Source: Holophagales bacterium
Lineage (GTDB): Bacteria; Acidobacteriota; Thermoanaerobaculia; UBA5066
Reading direction: 5' to 3'
DNA length: 64,000 nucleotides
NCBI GenBank assembly: GCA_016714815.1
Contig: JADKBZ010000032.1
Coordinates: 1 to 64,000, forward strand
Below the pieces are notes generated by a model. It did no database searches. It was not told where the DNA came from and saw nothing but the letters and a program-made list of their open reading frames with translations. Position 1 is the stretch's first letter. Each line of letters starts with the position of its first letter. Below, piece after piece: positions 1 to 10,706 of this stretch. Made by a program: the position numbers and the translations under genes.

Positions 1-135
1 GAGGCCGTCCGATGGCGACGGAATCCAGTTTCCCCCGAATCGCTTCGAGACCGGAGTCGGGAGGACGCGGGGAGCTTTGTTTCACCAAGTGTCGGATCGT
101 CTAGTATGCTAATTTCAGGAGGTTTCGTTAAGACC

Positions 136-692
136 ATGAAGAAGCAGAGGCTTTCGGTTTTGATGGCTTGTTGCGCCCTCGTTGCGTTTGGCGTTCCGCG
201 TCCTGGCGGTCGTGACGGAGTCGAGCACGAACGTGCTGCTCGCGATCCCCGACAACGGAACGTCGACAGCATGCTGACCTTCAGCGTCAACGGCACGATC
301 AGCGATGCCAACCTGACGGTGGACATCGCTCACGTGGAACGACGACATCGAGCTGAGGCCTCCGAGCCCGAGCGTCGCCGCAGCTCCTGTGGCAGGACCG
401 CGGCGGGAGCGGGTGACAACCTGAGCGCAACGATCGACCAGGATGCTGCGGAATCTTCTCTGTGCCCCACCGCCCGGCCGATCACCGGCTCCTTCCAGCC
501 GACCGACGGCACCGCGTTTCCGTCGCCGCCTTCCGGCCCATGAACGCCTTCGATGGTTCCCCGTCGGGCGGCGTTCGACGCTCAACGTCGTAGACGACCC
601 GTCGATCTGCACAGGCACCTCAACGCCTGGTCGCTGACCCTCGACGGAGCGCCGCCGCTCTCGGTCGAGCTTCTGAACCGGAGATCAGCTAG
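136..692 (+). pseudogene. Broken gene for a secreted P/Homo B-domain protein
   Basis: An ATG at 136 behind a good AGGAGG (117-122, rather distant) opens a signal-peptide-like start (MKKQRLSVLMACCALVAFG). After that, pieces of one protein appear in different plus-strand frames: STNVLLAIPDNGTST (about 221-265), a TFSVNGTISDANLTVDIAHV stretch, ITGSFQPTDG, STLNVVDD and LNAWSLTL. This is the order of a proprotein convertase P/Homo B beta-sandwich domain. At least four indels are needed to join them. The corrected end would be ...VELLN-x-EIS followed by TAG at 690-692, like the tail of the intact P-domain protein at 10707-13850. Sequencing error at a contig edge or a true pseudogene cannot be told apart here. 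Confidence 0.55.
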
Positions 693-807
693 CACTTCTC
701 CATCTCCCTGCGGATCGCAGCGAGATGGGGCACGAAAGCTTTCTTGGGGCCCCGGCTATGTTCCTACCAGGAGCTTTTCGCTTTCGGGGACCCGGTGGAG
801 GATTCGG

Positions 808-2619
808 ACTTGAGCCGATCGACTTCGATACGCGTCCGCAGGATCGCGGGAATGGAGCGCTCGCGGTCGTGGCGGCGGCGGCGCTGACGGCGGTGCTGGG
901 CGGGTGCCGGCCGGCGGTCCGTCCGCCCGTGAACGTCGTCCTCGTGTCGATCGACACACTCAGGGCGGACAGGCTCGGCTGCTATGGTGGGACGACGGTC
1001 GAAACGCCCTTGGCGATCGACTCCTTGTCCAACGCGGGTGTCCGATTTCAGAACGCGTTTACCCTGTTCCGCTCACGCTGCCCGCGCACTGGACGATCCT
1101 GACGGGCGTCGAGCCGGCACCACGGGGGTCGTCGACAACGGCATGACCTCCCGAGGCCGCCGTGCCGCGACCTCGCGGAGCGCTTCGCCGACGCGGGCTA
1201 CGAGACTGCCGCTTTCGTCTCCGCCTTCGTTCTGCACCGCACGTTCGGGCTGGATCGAGTTCGCGAGATGCGACGACGGGCCCGCCGCCGACGCCGTGCT
1301 CTGATGAGCTGATGCACGCGCGTCGGCCCCGGCCGACGAACGGGTTGACCGGGCGCTCGCCTGGCTGCGCCGGAGCGGAAGCGGCCCTTCTTCGTCTTGG
1401 CTCCACCTTTTCGATCCGCACGCGCCCTACGTGCCGCCACCGAGCTTTCGCGCCCGGTACTCCGGCCGCCCTTTACGACGGCGAGGTGGCGTTCGTCGAT
1501 ACGCAGGTGGCCCGCCTCCCGGCCGCTCTGGAGCGATCGGGCATCGCGGACAGGACGCTCGTCGTCCTTCTCTCCGGATCACGCCAGAGCCCTGGCGAGC
1601 ACGGCGAGGAGACCCACGGTCTCCTGCTCTACGACGACGCTCCGCGTGCCCCCTGCTCTTCCGCCTGCCCGGCACGCTCGGCGCGGCGAAGTCCGCCCAG
1701 AGGCCGTCACCCTGGCTGCCGACGTCGCGCCCACCATCCTCGCGCTCACCGGCCTGCCGGCGACCCCGGAGTCGACGGCAGGACCTGTTCGGTCCGGCCG
1801 CGTCGCCCCTTCGGCAGCTGGGGCCGTCTCGCAGGCGCCGGTCCGCCGGTTCGGCTGGGCCCTCCCTGACCGCGGTCCGGGAGGCCGGCTGGAAGTTCAT
1901 CGCCGCCCGAGATCCGGCTCTACCGGATCGCTGACGACCCGGCCGAGCTCGTGACCGGCGAGCTTCGGATCCCGGACCGTGCGGTCGGCCTCGCGCGCGG
2001 GCGGCGCGGGGGATCGAAGCGGCCCTGAATGCGCGCCTCGCCGCCCGCGGCACGGGAAACCGGGGAAGCGAGGTCCGGCCCGGCTCTCGGCCATGGGGGT
2101 ACGTGAGCGGCCCGCGTCCACCGCCTCGGCGCCTCCGGACCCCAGGGGACGCGATCCGGTCGATGGGTGAGCCTCGACCGGGCCTATCAGCTGTTTGCCG
2201 AAGGAAGGCTGGACGAGGCGCAGGCGAGCCTGAACGCGCCCTGGCCCGCTCGGACTTTCCGCCGTCGACGGTGCTCGAAGGCTCGGACGGCTCGCACGAC
2301 TGCGGGGGACGCCGCCGAGGCGGAGAAGATCTTCCTCCAGATGATCGCCCAGGATCGAGGCGCTGGGGCCGCTCGCCCAGCTGGTGCGCCTGGCCGGGAG
2401 CGCGGCGACCGCGGTGCCGAGGTCGAACGGGCCCGGCGGCTGGTCGCGCTGGCGCCGGCCGACGGCGGAGCGGCGAGCTCTCGCCAGGCGCTGCTCGGCG
2501 CGGGGGATTCCGCCGGGGCCGAGGAGGAGTACCGGCGTGGCCTGAAGGTCGCCCCACGTTCCGGCTGGCTGCGCGCTTGGGCCCGGCCCGCCTGCTGGTC
2601 GCGACCCGGCGGGGGATGA
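808..2619 (+). pseudogene. Frame-broken sulfatase/alkaline phosphatase-fold lipoprotein with C-terminal TPRs
   Basis: Fragments in all three plus frames follow the order of a sulfatase-family protein. A lipobox-like AVLGGC is followed by VVLVSIDTLRADRLGCYGG (metal-binding Asp and the usual RxDxLGCYG neighbourhood), LPAHWTILTG, LAERFADAGYETAAFVSAF, WLHLFDPHAPYVPP, a DTLVVLLS then HGEETHG (metal site) and APTILALTG. From about 2165 the reading VSLDRAYQLFAEGRLDEAQASL and later repeats are TPR-like. Family members with this layout are membrane-anchored sulfatases with a TPR tail. More than six frame changes occur over 1.8 kb, so no full product can be read. Start TTG 808 and the 3' end are estimates. 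Confidence 0.55.
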
Positions 2620-2719
2620 GGCGGACCGAGCTTCGAGAAGATCACGTCGGACGAGGACCTGCCGGGCGACGTGATCGCCGAGGCGAGAACCTCCCAGCCG
2701 TCCGGCCCGCTGAAGGTCA

Positions 2720-3990
2720 GGGGACCGGCTTGCTCGTCGCGCCCCTGCCCTCCTGACGGTCCAGCGCATGGCGAGCAGCCGGGCGGGCCTCCACGAGCCC
2801 GGGCGCTTCGAGAGCGATGCCTCGAGGTGGCGTCGGGCCGCGACCCTGTTCCCCTTCTGAAGATCGGCCCAGCCGAGCAGCCAGAGCACCTCCGAATGCC
2901 CGGGCCGGAGCTCGAGCGCGGCCTCCAGCGAGGGGCGCGCCGCGTCGACCCGTCCCGCGACGAGCCGCTCCGCGCCGAGTCGGATCAGCGTCTCGAACTC
3001 CCGGGAGCGGCGCGCGGAGGGCACGCGCAGCGCGAGGGCGAGGGCGAGGACGACGGCGAAGACTGCCACGGCGCGAGCGGGGGGGAGCGCGTGCGCCGGC
3101 ACGGATGGTTCCCGGCGCGCCCGCATCGCGAAGAGCGCGAGCGCGGCGAGAGGCAATCCGGTCCAGAGAAGGCCGGGCTCCCGCGCGAGGGCGATCTGCC
3201 GGCAGCGCCGTGCCGAGAAGGATGGCGACCGCAGGACGGGCGGGGAGCGGAGCCGTTCGGCTCGAGCGCGGGCCAGGGGCTCGCGCCGGCCGACGCGGCG
3301 GCCGCCCCGGCGACGGCGGCGACGAGGCCGATATGGACGAAGTCGAAGCCGGAGACGGGGAAGGGCCCCGGAAGCGAGGCGTTGATCGCGTGCCCCGCGA
3401 GGTGGATCGGGAAGAGGAGCAGGCTGGCGAGCCTCCAGGGAAGAGGCGCACGGCGGCGCCAGAGCTCGAAGGGGAGGAGGAAGTCGATCGCCACGAACGC
3501 CCAGTCGACCAGCGCGATCGACGGGAACCGGATCGGATCGGTGCGCGAGTGCGCGAGGCTCCAGGTCCACCACCCGCCGACAGCCGCAGCGGTCTCGACG
3601 GCGAGGCAGACCATCGCCATCCCGAGCCCCGCGACGAGCGTCGTGCGGAACGGGTCGGTCGGCTGGCCGAGGCGACGGAGGAGGCGGTCGGCGAAATAGG
3701 CGGAGAGGCCGACGGCCGCGGTCCATCCGACGAGCTCCTGAAGCGGAACGCCGGCGATTGTGGCGAGGGGCGAACCCAGCCGATACGGCACGCCGCTGAG
3801 GCGGGCCTCGGCGAGGGTCCGGATCGAAAGCGAACGGACGAGCCCGTAAGCCGCCGTCGCGAAGAGGAAGGCGAGCGCCGAGCGGCCGCCGAGGTTCGCC
3901 TGGCGGTGCTCGAGGACGAGAAGTAGAACGGCGGCCGAGAGTGCCGCGAGCGCCGACGGCGGATGCGGGGGGTGCGCGGACCGCCCCCGC
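2720..3990 (-). pseudogene. Frame-broken multi-pass membrane protein (CruF/DUF422-like) with TPR tail
   Basis: Read on the minus strand, hydrophobic helices run from about 3960 to 3200: a SALAALSAAVLLLVLEHRQA helix, then GVPLQELVGWTAAVGLSAYF and VETAAAVGGWWTWSL followed by LVDWAFVAIDFLLPFEL. The two motif regions resemble carotenoid-biosynthesis (CruF/DUF422) membrane proteins, a weak similarity judged by eye. The frame then changes near 3200-3260 and continues with another helix (AVAVFAVVLALALALRV) and a TPR region (LEAALELRPGHSEVLWLLGW, RHLEASLSKRPG) to about 2750. At least two indels are needed. The gene probably followed the PpiC-type gene at 4010-5718 in one operon; both ends are approximate. 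Confidence 0.45.
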
Positions 3991-4009
3991 CCACCCCTTC
4001 GGGAACGAG

Positions 4010-5718
4010 GATCTGGAGCGCGGACCTCGCGGATCAGCCGTTCCCGGATGGCCCTTCACTCCCGCCGAGACCTTCTCCGCTACGAGCGCCTTCTCGATCG
4101 CCTCGCGTGCCTTCGGCAAGGGGAGGGTGCCGATCGACCGGAGCCGGACGAAGACGAGTCCCTTCCCCTCGAGGACGCAGGTCCCCGGAACCACCTCGGT
4201 TCGCTGCCCGTCGACGTAGATCGCCGCGGAGACGTCTCCGACGCCGAGGTTCAGGATCGCCTTTCGGAGGCGGATCGAGGTCCGTCCGATCGCTTCGAGG
4301 TCGGCGCCGTGGAGCTGCCGGCAGAGGCGGGCGTCGGGACGGGCCGGGCGCTTCAACAGGTCGTCGAACGGCACCCCGTTCCGGAGCGCGGTTCCGACCG
4401 TTGCTCCCGCCTCGTAGACCTCCGCCGCGCTCTCCCCGCTCTGCGGGAAGAAGAGGATGTCGACCTCGAAGTCGCGCAGGAAGAGTGCTGTCTGCCCCTG
4501 TTCCCGGTGAAAGCGGGAGACGTCCTCGTCCGTCGGCCTGGTCTCGAGCTCGGCGATCAGGCTCCCGCGGTAGGAGTCGATCAACGCCTGCTGGCGTGCG
4601 TCCTTGATCTCGGCCTCGATCTGAGGGTTCAGCCCCTGGGCGCGCCGCGCCTCCGCCAGGAGCCGGTTCTCGGCGACGAGCCGCAGCTCGATGCCCGCCG
4701 GCTGGCGAGTTGGGGAGACCCGGCCGCGGAAGGCGAGGAACTCGGCGGCGGTGGCCTCTCCCCCCTTCCAGCGGGCGACGGGCCTGGCGCCAGCGGCCGT
4801 CCCGGACTTCTCCAGCCGCTCCAGGTCGCTCGCGGAAGCGAACTCGACCCCGCGGGCGTCCAGCTCCTGCTGGCGACGGGAGCGGACGGCGACGGCCTTC
4901 GCCTCGGTGTCCAGCTCCTGCCGGACGTTCCGGCGGATGGCGGCTGCGTCGACGGGAACGCCCGGCCGGATGCCGTCGAGCTGGAAGAGGTGCAGGCCGT
5001 CCCTGGCACGAATGACCCCGCTCTTCTCTCCCTCCTTGAGGGCGAAGATCACGCCGGCCGCGTCGGGGGAGAGCGAGCTCCGGAGGGTCCAGTCGATGCG
5101 GCCGCGGCCTCGCGCGGTGACCGATTCCGAGTACTTTTCGGCCAGGTCGCCGAAGCCGGCGCCGTCGGCGAGCTCCTTCTGGACTTTCTCCATCTGCGCG
5201 GCCGCGCTGGCGCGGGCGTCGGCGTCGGACTCCGGCGCCCGGAGGAAGATGTGGCTGAACTTTCGCGCCTCTTCCGGTCGGGCCGCGGCGAGCCGCCGAT
5301 CGACCTCGGCGGCCACTTGGGCGTCGGTCGCCGTGACCGAGGCCGTTTCGCGCGTGAGAAGGTCCTCGGCCAGGAGGCTCTCCTCCGCCACTGTCTGCTG
5401 CGTCCGGACCTCCGGCTTCTCCGCGTACCCCTTCGCCATCGCTTCGCCGAGGAGGAGAGCCGTGCGGACCCGGCGCTCGACGACGAGCCGTACGGCCTTC
5501 TGTCGGGCTTCCTGGGAAGGAGGTTGGGGAACCTGGGCCAGACGATTCGCGATCGAGGCTTGGATCTCGCCTCGCCGGATCTCGCCCCCCTTGTAACGGG
5601 CGATCACCGTGGAAGGGTCCGGTTGCGAGGTGACCGGAGTCGATGGCTTGCGGCAGCCGGCCGACGGAAGCAGGGCGAGGAGGAGTCCCGCCGTGCAGAG
5701 CTGCAGTTTCTTCTTCAT
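4010..5718 (-). CDS. SurA/PpiC-type peptidyl-prolyl isomerase lipoprotein (3' end frameshifted)
   Basis: Predicted periplasmic folding factor of about 570 residues. The start at 5718 gives a lipoprotein signal, MKKKLQLCTAGLLLALLPSAGC, with the lipid-modified Cys at residue 22. Residues 35-155 form a SurA_N-like helical region, and about 160-260 is a parvulin domain (starting RKFSHIFLRAPE, with FGDLAEKYSES and the usual GLHLFQLDGI end strand). A second helical/parvulin-like half follows (KGGEATAAEFLAFRGR onward). The frame is open to about 4055. The family-like ending AIRERLIREVRA is only reached by shifting one base near 4045-4055, so an indel there is likely. The exact stop is not visible. 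The client proteins are unknown. Confidence 0.75.
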
Positions 5719-5837
5719 GAATCCCTCTGACCGTGAGTCCCGGCGCGCGATGATAGCGAACTCGCCTCGGCGAGAGCGCCGGTTCCGTCGGCCGCCCGAG
5801 AGCGCGCGGCGCCGGGCCTGCGGCCACGAGGGGGAGG

Positions 5838-6935
5838 TCAGGGGACGAGCCGGGCGCGGCGCAGGAAGTCGACGATCCCTCCCGCCGCGAGACGGTGCTC
5901 CACCGGGCCCCAGTGCCCCACGCGCTCGTACTCGGCGCCGAGCCGGGACCCTTCGAGGAAGAGCGGCCGGAGCCGCAGGCAGGGCACCTTCCCGCGCCGG
6001 GCGACCTCCATCACGAAGGCCTCGCCGGCCAGCGGCTCCGCCTGCGTCGCGCCCAGCTCGTTCCAGGCGGGGAGCAGTGCGATTGCGGGCCGGGCCCCAG
6101 CGGCTCTCGCCTCGCGAAAGATCTCCGAAAGGAGGGCGTCCGTAAGATGGTCGACCTCGGCCATCCGGCCCCCCCACCTCCACTCGACGCGTGCGCGCAG
6201 CATTGCCACGAGGTCGAGGAGCCGGGAGCGCCAGCGCTCCCGGGCGAGCATCTCTGCCGGCGTCGGGACCGGCGTCCCCTCGAGCTCGAGACGGCCGTCC
6301 TCGAGCCGGAACCGGGGCTTGGCGAAGTCGCGGAAGGTGGTGACGTTGCGGAGCGAGTCGTCCGTGACGTGCCCGACGAGGACGACGTCGGGCCGGTAGA
6401 GCGGCAGCGCCTCCCGGAGCGTGAGGAGCATCTGGTCGTGCCCGTAGCCGTGGACTCCGAGGTTGAGGACCTCGACCCCGGGGAGGAGGAGCTCGATCTG
6501 ACGGGCGAAGGTCTCCTCGTCGCTCACCCCTTCGCCGAAGGTGAAGGAATCGCCGAGGAGGGCGATACGCAACACACCCTCGGGCTTCGGCACCGCGTAC
6601 TCCCGCGCTCCCCGCAGGCCGCGGGAGTTGGAGCTGAGCCGCTTGCCGCGGAAGACCTCGACCGAGCTCAGGTTCGGGGCGAGCGTCCAGCCGCGGACGG
6701 GATGGTGCCGGTCGAACGAGAACGGGTACGCCGACTCGTCCCCGCGGTGGCGGCGAAGCCAGCCGAGGCGCCACGACGGCTCGTCGTACGGGCTCGCGAG
6801 GCGCCTGAAGAGGGCGTCGGAGGTGAGCAGGAGGCGAGCCGACCCCTCGAGCAGGAGCGCCACGACGAAGACATCCAGCGTCAAGCGGCCGAGGCGCCGC
6901 AGGCGCGAGCGAGGGGGTGTCGGGGAATCGGGCAT
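5838..6935 (-). CDS. Membrane-anchored SGNH/GDSL-like hydrolase-fold protein
   Basis: A 365-residue protein starting at ATG 6935. A single N-terminal helix (LGRLTLDVFVVALLLEGSARLLL) anchors it. The motif RIALLGDSFTFGEGV carries the GDSF block I of SGNH hydrolases/acetylesterases with the candidate nucleophile Ser. Further on, LNLGVHGYGHDQ gives a Gly/Asn-type block, and the C-terminal part has VGHWGPVEHRLAAGGI, a plausible block V region with the catalytic His (a D-x-x-H form is not clear). Such proteins often add or remove acyl groups on extracellular glycans or lipids. It is divergent from the glycosyltransferase-like genes that begin at 6970, 34 bp away, so a shared promoter region is likely. 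Confidence 0.7.
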   Translation of the reverse strand: MPDSPTPPRSRLRRLGRLTLDVFVVALLLEGSARLLLTSDALFRRLASPYDEPSWRLGWLRRHRGDESAYPFSFDRHHPVRGWTLAPNLSSVEVFRGKRLSSNSRGLRGAREYAVPKPEGVLRIALLGDSFTFGEGVSDEETFARQIELLLPGVEVLNLGVHGYGHDQMLLTLREALPLYRPDVVLVGHVTDDSLRNVTTFRDFAKPRFRLEDGRLELEGTPVPTPAEMLARERWRSRLLDLVAMLRARVEWRWGGRMAEVDHLTDALLSEIFREARAAGARPAIALLPAWNELGATQAEPLAGEAFVMEVARRGKVPCLRLRPLFLEGSRLGAEYERVGHWGPVEHRLAAGGIVDFLRRARLVP

Positions 6936-6969
6936 CGGCGTGCGGGGTGGCGCGGGTATTCTATTCGCG

Positions 6970-8907
6970 ATGCCCTCCTGCCCGGCTGCGGGTTCCCGGC
7001 GGCTCGCGACGATCGCCGCCCTCGTGCTCGCGTGCGCGGGCGGACTTGCGTGGCACGGAGCGATGCGCGACAGCGTGACCGTGGACGAGCCGAGCCACCT
7101 GGTTTCCGGGTACGCGGCGCTGGCGGCCGGCGACCACCGGCTGAGCCCGGACCACCCGCCCCTCGGACGACTCGTCCTCGCGCTGCCGCTCCTGACGCAA
7201 ACCGTCTCCTGGCGCGCGGAAGGGACCGAGGCCTGGCGCCGGGGGGACTTCTTCACGCTCGGCAGGAGCTTCTTCGAGGAGTGGAACGACGGACAGCGGA
7301 TGGTCCGGCCGAGCCGGGCGGTCGCCGTCGCTCTCTTGCTGGCGTTCCTGCTGACGATCGGTGCCGTCACCCGTGCCCTCTTCGGCCCCGGCGGCGCGCT
7401 GATCGCGATGACCGTCGCGGCGTTCGACCCGGCGCTGCTCGCCCACGGCCACCTGGCGACCCTCGACGTTCCCTTCTCGCTCCTGGCCATCCTGACTCTC
7501 TTCTGCGCGGACCGCTGGCTCGCCCGCCCGACCGCCGGGCGGCTCGCGCTCCTGGCGGCCGCCTTCGCGGCCTCGACCCTGGTCAAGTTCTCCTGGTTCG
7601 CTCTGGTCCCCGCGCTGGCCGGAATGGCGCTCGTCGCGCACCGGCCGCAGAGGAATCTCCCGGCTCGGTCGCTCGTCCGTACCCTCGCCACCGGGACCGC
7701 CGCGCTCGCCCTCGCCGCCACGTTCGGCATCTGGGCGGCCTATGGCTTCCGCTTCGCCGCGGCGGCCGGCGGCGACGCGGCGTCGGCGACGATGCACGTC
7801 GTGGGCGACTTCGGACGGCCGCTCCCGACGACCCCGGCCGGCGCCTGGGAGAGCGTCCTGCACGATCCCGCCACCGGGGCCGATCGGCCCGGCCTCGTGG
7901 TTCCCCTTCTCCGGGTGGCCCGCTCGTGGCGCCTCCTTCCGGAGGCTTATCTCTACGGCTCGGCCTACGTCCAGAAGAAGGCGGGGTCCCGTGCCGCCTA
8001 TCTCCGCGGGCGGTATTCGGCGAACGGTTTCCCGGACTACTTCCCCTGGGCGTTCGCGGTGAAGACCCCGCTGCCGACGCTCCTGCTCGTCTCTGCGGGG
8101 CTCGCCACCGCGCTCCTGGCTGCTCTGCGCGGAAGCCGGCCTTCTCCGCTCGCGGTCGGCCTCGCGCTCTTCGCCCTCGTCTACCTCGCAGCCCTCGGGT
8201 CGAGCGGCCTGAACATCGGGTATCGCCACCTCCTTCCCGCCCTGGCGATCCTGGCGATCGCCACGGGGGGGCTCTCGCCCGAGCGGTTCCCGAAGCGCCT
8301 CCGCCTGCCCGTCGGGCTCGGAGCCGGCGGAGCGCTCCTCTGGCTCGTGCTCGGAACGTGGAGCGCGTCGCCTCGTCTCCTCGGGTACTTCAACGAGGCG
8401 GCGGGGGGCTGGCGAAAAGGCCACCTCTTCCTCGCCGACAGCAACCTCGACTGGGGGCAGGATCTCCTGCGGCTGGAGGAACGGCTCCGCACCGAGCCGC
8501 CGGGCGGACGGGTCTGGCTGTCGCAGGCCAGCGATCCGCCGCTCCCCCGGGGCCTGGCGGTTCGCTGGTTCCTGGGGGAGGGGAGCCACGCGCCCTCGCC
8601 CGAGCCGATCTCGGGCGGGCTCTACGTGATCAGCGCCACCGACCTGCTCGGGGTCTACCGGCCGCTGGCGAGGGTCTCGTCGTGGCGCGATCGCCGGCTC
8701 ATCGCCCGCTACGAGGCGATGGCCGAGGAGCGCGGCTCGTCTGGCGAAACCGGGAAGAGCCCGACCGCGATCGACGCGTTCGAGGCGCTTCGCCGACTGA
8801 AGCTCCTCTCCCGCCTCGCTCAGCGGGAGCCCGACGAACGGGTCGGCACGTCCCTCTTCCTGTTCCGCCTGAGCGATGCGCAGGTCGCCGAGGCGACGGG
8901 GCCGTGA
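6970..8907 (+). CDS. GT39/PMT-like multi-pass membrane glycosyltransferase
   Basis: A 645-residue integral membrane protein with roughly a dozen hydrophobic helices. The first periplasmic loop reads DSVTVDEPSHLVSGYAAL, followed by DHPPLGRLVLALPLL. This is the ArnT/PMT family pattern of acidic residues, then a conserved DHPPL motif, near the lipid-linked sugar site. Late in the protein HLFLADSNLDWGQDLLRLEE is the SNxDWGQD motif typical of bacterial DUF2029/PMT_2 relatives. It probably moves a sugar from a polyprenyl-phosphate carrier onto protein or lipid outside the cytoplasmic membrane. It overlaps the next gene by four bases (GTGA). The acceptor is unknown. Confidence 0.8.
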   Translation: MPSCPAAGSRRLATIAALVLACAGGLAWHGAMRDSVTVDEPSHLVSGYAALAAGDHRLSPDHPPLGRLVLALPLLTQTVSWRAEGTEAWRRGDFFTLGRSFFEEWNDGQRMVRPSRAVAVALLLAFLLTIGAVTRALFGPGGALIAMTVAAFDPALLAHGHLATLDVPFSLLAILTLFCADRWLARPTAGRLALLAAAFAASTLVKFSWFALVPALAGMALVAHRPQRNLPARSLVRTLATGTAALALAATFGIWAAYGFRFAAAAGGDAASATMHVVGDFGRPLPTTPAGAWESVLHDPATGADRPGLVVPLLRVARSWRLLPEAYLYGSAYVQKKAGSRAAYLRGRYSANGFPDYFPWAFAVKTPLPTLLLVSAGLATALLAALRGSRPSPLAVGLALFALVYLAALGSSGLNIGYRHLLPALAILAIATGGLSPERFPKRLRLPVGLGAGGALLWLVLGTWSASPRLLGYFNEAAGGWRKGHLFLADSNLDWGQDLLRLEERLRTEPPGGRVWLSQASDPPLPRGLAVRWFLGEGSHAPSPEPISGGLYVISATDLLGVYRPLARVSSWRDRRLIARYEAMAEERGSSGETGKSPTAIDAFEALRRLKLLSRLAQREPDERVGTSLFLFRLSDAQVAEATGP

Positions 8908-10643
8908 CGACGGGTCCCGATCCCGAAGGCGAGACCGCGACCCGGCCTCTGTCCGTCGCCGCCGGGCTCCTCCTCGCCGTGCTCCTCTTCGCCGGCCTCG
9001 GCGCGGCGATCGTCTGGGCGTATTTCCCCGTCCTCGACAACGGTTTCGTCTGGGACGACGGCGCCAATCTCGGCACGGCCCGCGCTTCCTGGGACCGCGG
9101 CCTCCGGGGGGCCTTCTGGGCGTTTCGCGAGCCGTTCAACGGCCACTACCAGCCGCTCACCTGGCTCTCCTACCAGCTCGACGCACGGCTCTCCGGGGCG
9201 ACGCCCCGCGGCGTCCACGCGACAAACCTGCTGCTCCACCTCGCGGTTACCGCGATGGTGGCGATCCTCGCCTTTCTCCTCGCCGGCGCACCGGCGCTCT
9301 CGCGCCTCCGGCCGGCCGATCCGGCTAAGGAGCGGCCGTTTCGCGTGGGCCTGGCCTGGGTCGCCGCCGCGATCTTCGCGCTCCACCCGATCCGGGTGGA
9401 ATCGGTGGCGTGGGCGACCGAGCGGCGCGACCTCCTCTCGACCCTCTTCGCCCTCGCGGCCCTCGCGCTCCACCTCCGGACGAGCCCGGCCGGCGCGTCG
9501 CCGTCCCCGGCCCGGGGCCGCGTCGCCCTGCTGCACGCGCTCTCGGCGCTCTCCCGCGCGCAGATGACGCTGCCGCTCGTCCTCCTGCTGCTCGACGTCT
9601 GGCCGCTGGGGCGCCTCGGCGGCGAATCGGATCGCGCGCGCCGATTCGCCGGGCTGGTCCGCGAGAAGGGGCTTTCCTTCGTGGTCGCCGCGGCGTCCGC
9701 GGCTACGGCCATCTGGGCCCAGGCCAGCTCCGGGGCGCTCACCGCCGTCGGCGAGCACGGCGCGCTCGACCGGCTCGTGCAGGCGGGCTACGGCCTCGCT
9801 TTCTACCCGGCTTCGCTCCTGTTCGGCCGGACCTGGCTTCCCCTGTACGAACGGCCGTACCCGTTCGACCCGACGGCGCCGGGGTACGCCCTTCCCGCGG
9901 TTGCAGCCGCTTGCGCGCTCGTCGGCCTCTGGCTCCTGCGTCGTCGCGTTCCGTCCGTGGCCGCCGCCGCCGGGGCCTACTTTCTGCTCGTGCTGCCGGT
10001 GCTCGGGATCGCGCAGTCGGGGATCCAGCTGGTTGCAGACCGTTACGCCTATCTCGCCACCGTGCCGCTGGTTCTCCTCGCCGCCGGCGCCGGCGCGGCC
10101 TTCTGGGCCTCCCTGGAAGGGCCTTCGCGGGTCTGGGCGAAGGGAGCGCTCGTCGTCGCGCTCTTCGCGCTCCTCACCACGAGCGCACTCGAGACCCGGC
10201 GGCAGACCCTCGTCTGGCAGAGCGACGAGACGCTCTGGAGGCACGTCCTCTCGCACTCGGGCTCGTGCCTGGCCGACAACAACCTCGGGTACCTGCTCTA
10301 CGCCCGGGGCGAGGGGGGGCCGGCCCTCTTCCACCTCGTCCGTTCTCTCGAACGGGTCCCGACCTACGGCCGCCCCTGGCGCGGGATCGTTGCCCTGCTC
10401 GAGACGCCCTGGCCGCCGGGCGCCCCCGAACCTGCCCGCGTCGCGGAAACGCTCGAGCGGGCCGCCGCGACCCAGCGCGGGTCGACCCTGCCTCGCTACG
10501 CCGCGGCCCTGGCGTGGATCCGGGCGGGAGACGCGCTCCGGGCGAGAGAAGGGCTGCGGGAGGTCCTCGCCAGGGAGCCCGGTCACGACGGGGCGCGGCT
10601 CGCGCTCGCGCGGCTCGAGGCGCGCGAGGCGAGCCTTCCTTGA
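8904..10643 (+). CDS. TMTC-like membrane glycosyltransferase with TPR tail
   Basis: 579 residues, started at GTG 8904 so that its start overlaps the upstream TGA (translational coupling). After a first helix, the loop VLDNGFVWDDGANL has the paired-Asp signature of TMTC/GT39 proteins. It is followed by GHYQPLTWLSYQLD and, after another helix, FALHPIRVESVAWATERRDLLSTLF, the H-P-x-x-V-E-S-V-A-W motif of this family. About ten transmembrane helices are followed by a soluble C-terminal 150 residues with short TPR-like helices. Known TMTC proteins transfer mannose to cadherin-type beta-sandwich domains; here the large secreted beta-sandwich protein encoded immediately downstream is a possible client, but that is inference. 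A small hairpin (10644-10657) follows the stop. Confidence 0.78.
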   Translation: MTTGPDPEGETATRPLSVAAGLLLAVLLFAGLGAAIVWAYFPVLDNGFVWDDGANLGTARASWDRGLRGAFWAFREPFNGHYQPLTWLSYQLDARLSGATPRGVHATNLLLHLAVTAMVAILAFLLAGAPALSRLRPADPAKERPFRVGLAWVAAAIFALHPIRVESVAWATERRDLLSTLFALAALALHLRTSPAGASPSPARGRVALLHALSALSRAQMTLPLVLLLLDVWPLGRLGGESDRARRFAGLVREKGLSFVVAAASAATAIWAQASSGALTAVGEHGALDRLVQAGYGLAFYPASLLFGRTWLPLYERPYPFDPTAPGYALPAVAAACALVGLWLLRRRVPSVAAAAGAYFLLVLPVLGIAQSGIQLVADRYAYLATVPLVLLAAGAGAAFWASLEGPSRVWAKGALVVALFALLTTSALETRRQTLVWQSDETLWRHVLSHSGSCLADNNLGYLLYARGEGGPALFHLVRSLERVPTYGRPWRGIVALLETPWPPGAPEPARVAETLERAAATQRGSTLPRYAAALAWIRAGDALRAREGLREVLAREPGHDGARLALARLEAREASLP

Positions 10644-10706
10644 CCCGGTTCCCCGGGACGGATAGAACCCGCCTTTGGATCTGAGATTCGGCGGAGGGGA
10701 ATGATC

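Noticed and set aside
1897..6774. A 1625-codon minus-strand open frame
   Set aside because: High GC leaves few stops. Only segments of it (PpiC-type protein, part of the TPR gene) read as protein; the rest is Arg/Pro-rich noise.
5895..10643. A 1582-codon plus-strand open frame
   Set aside because: Its first two thirds are antisense or out of frame to the SGNH-like and PMT-like genes. Only the end from 8904 is a real gene.
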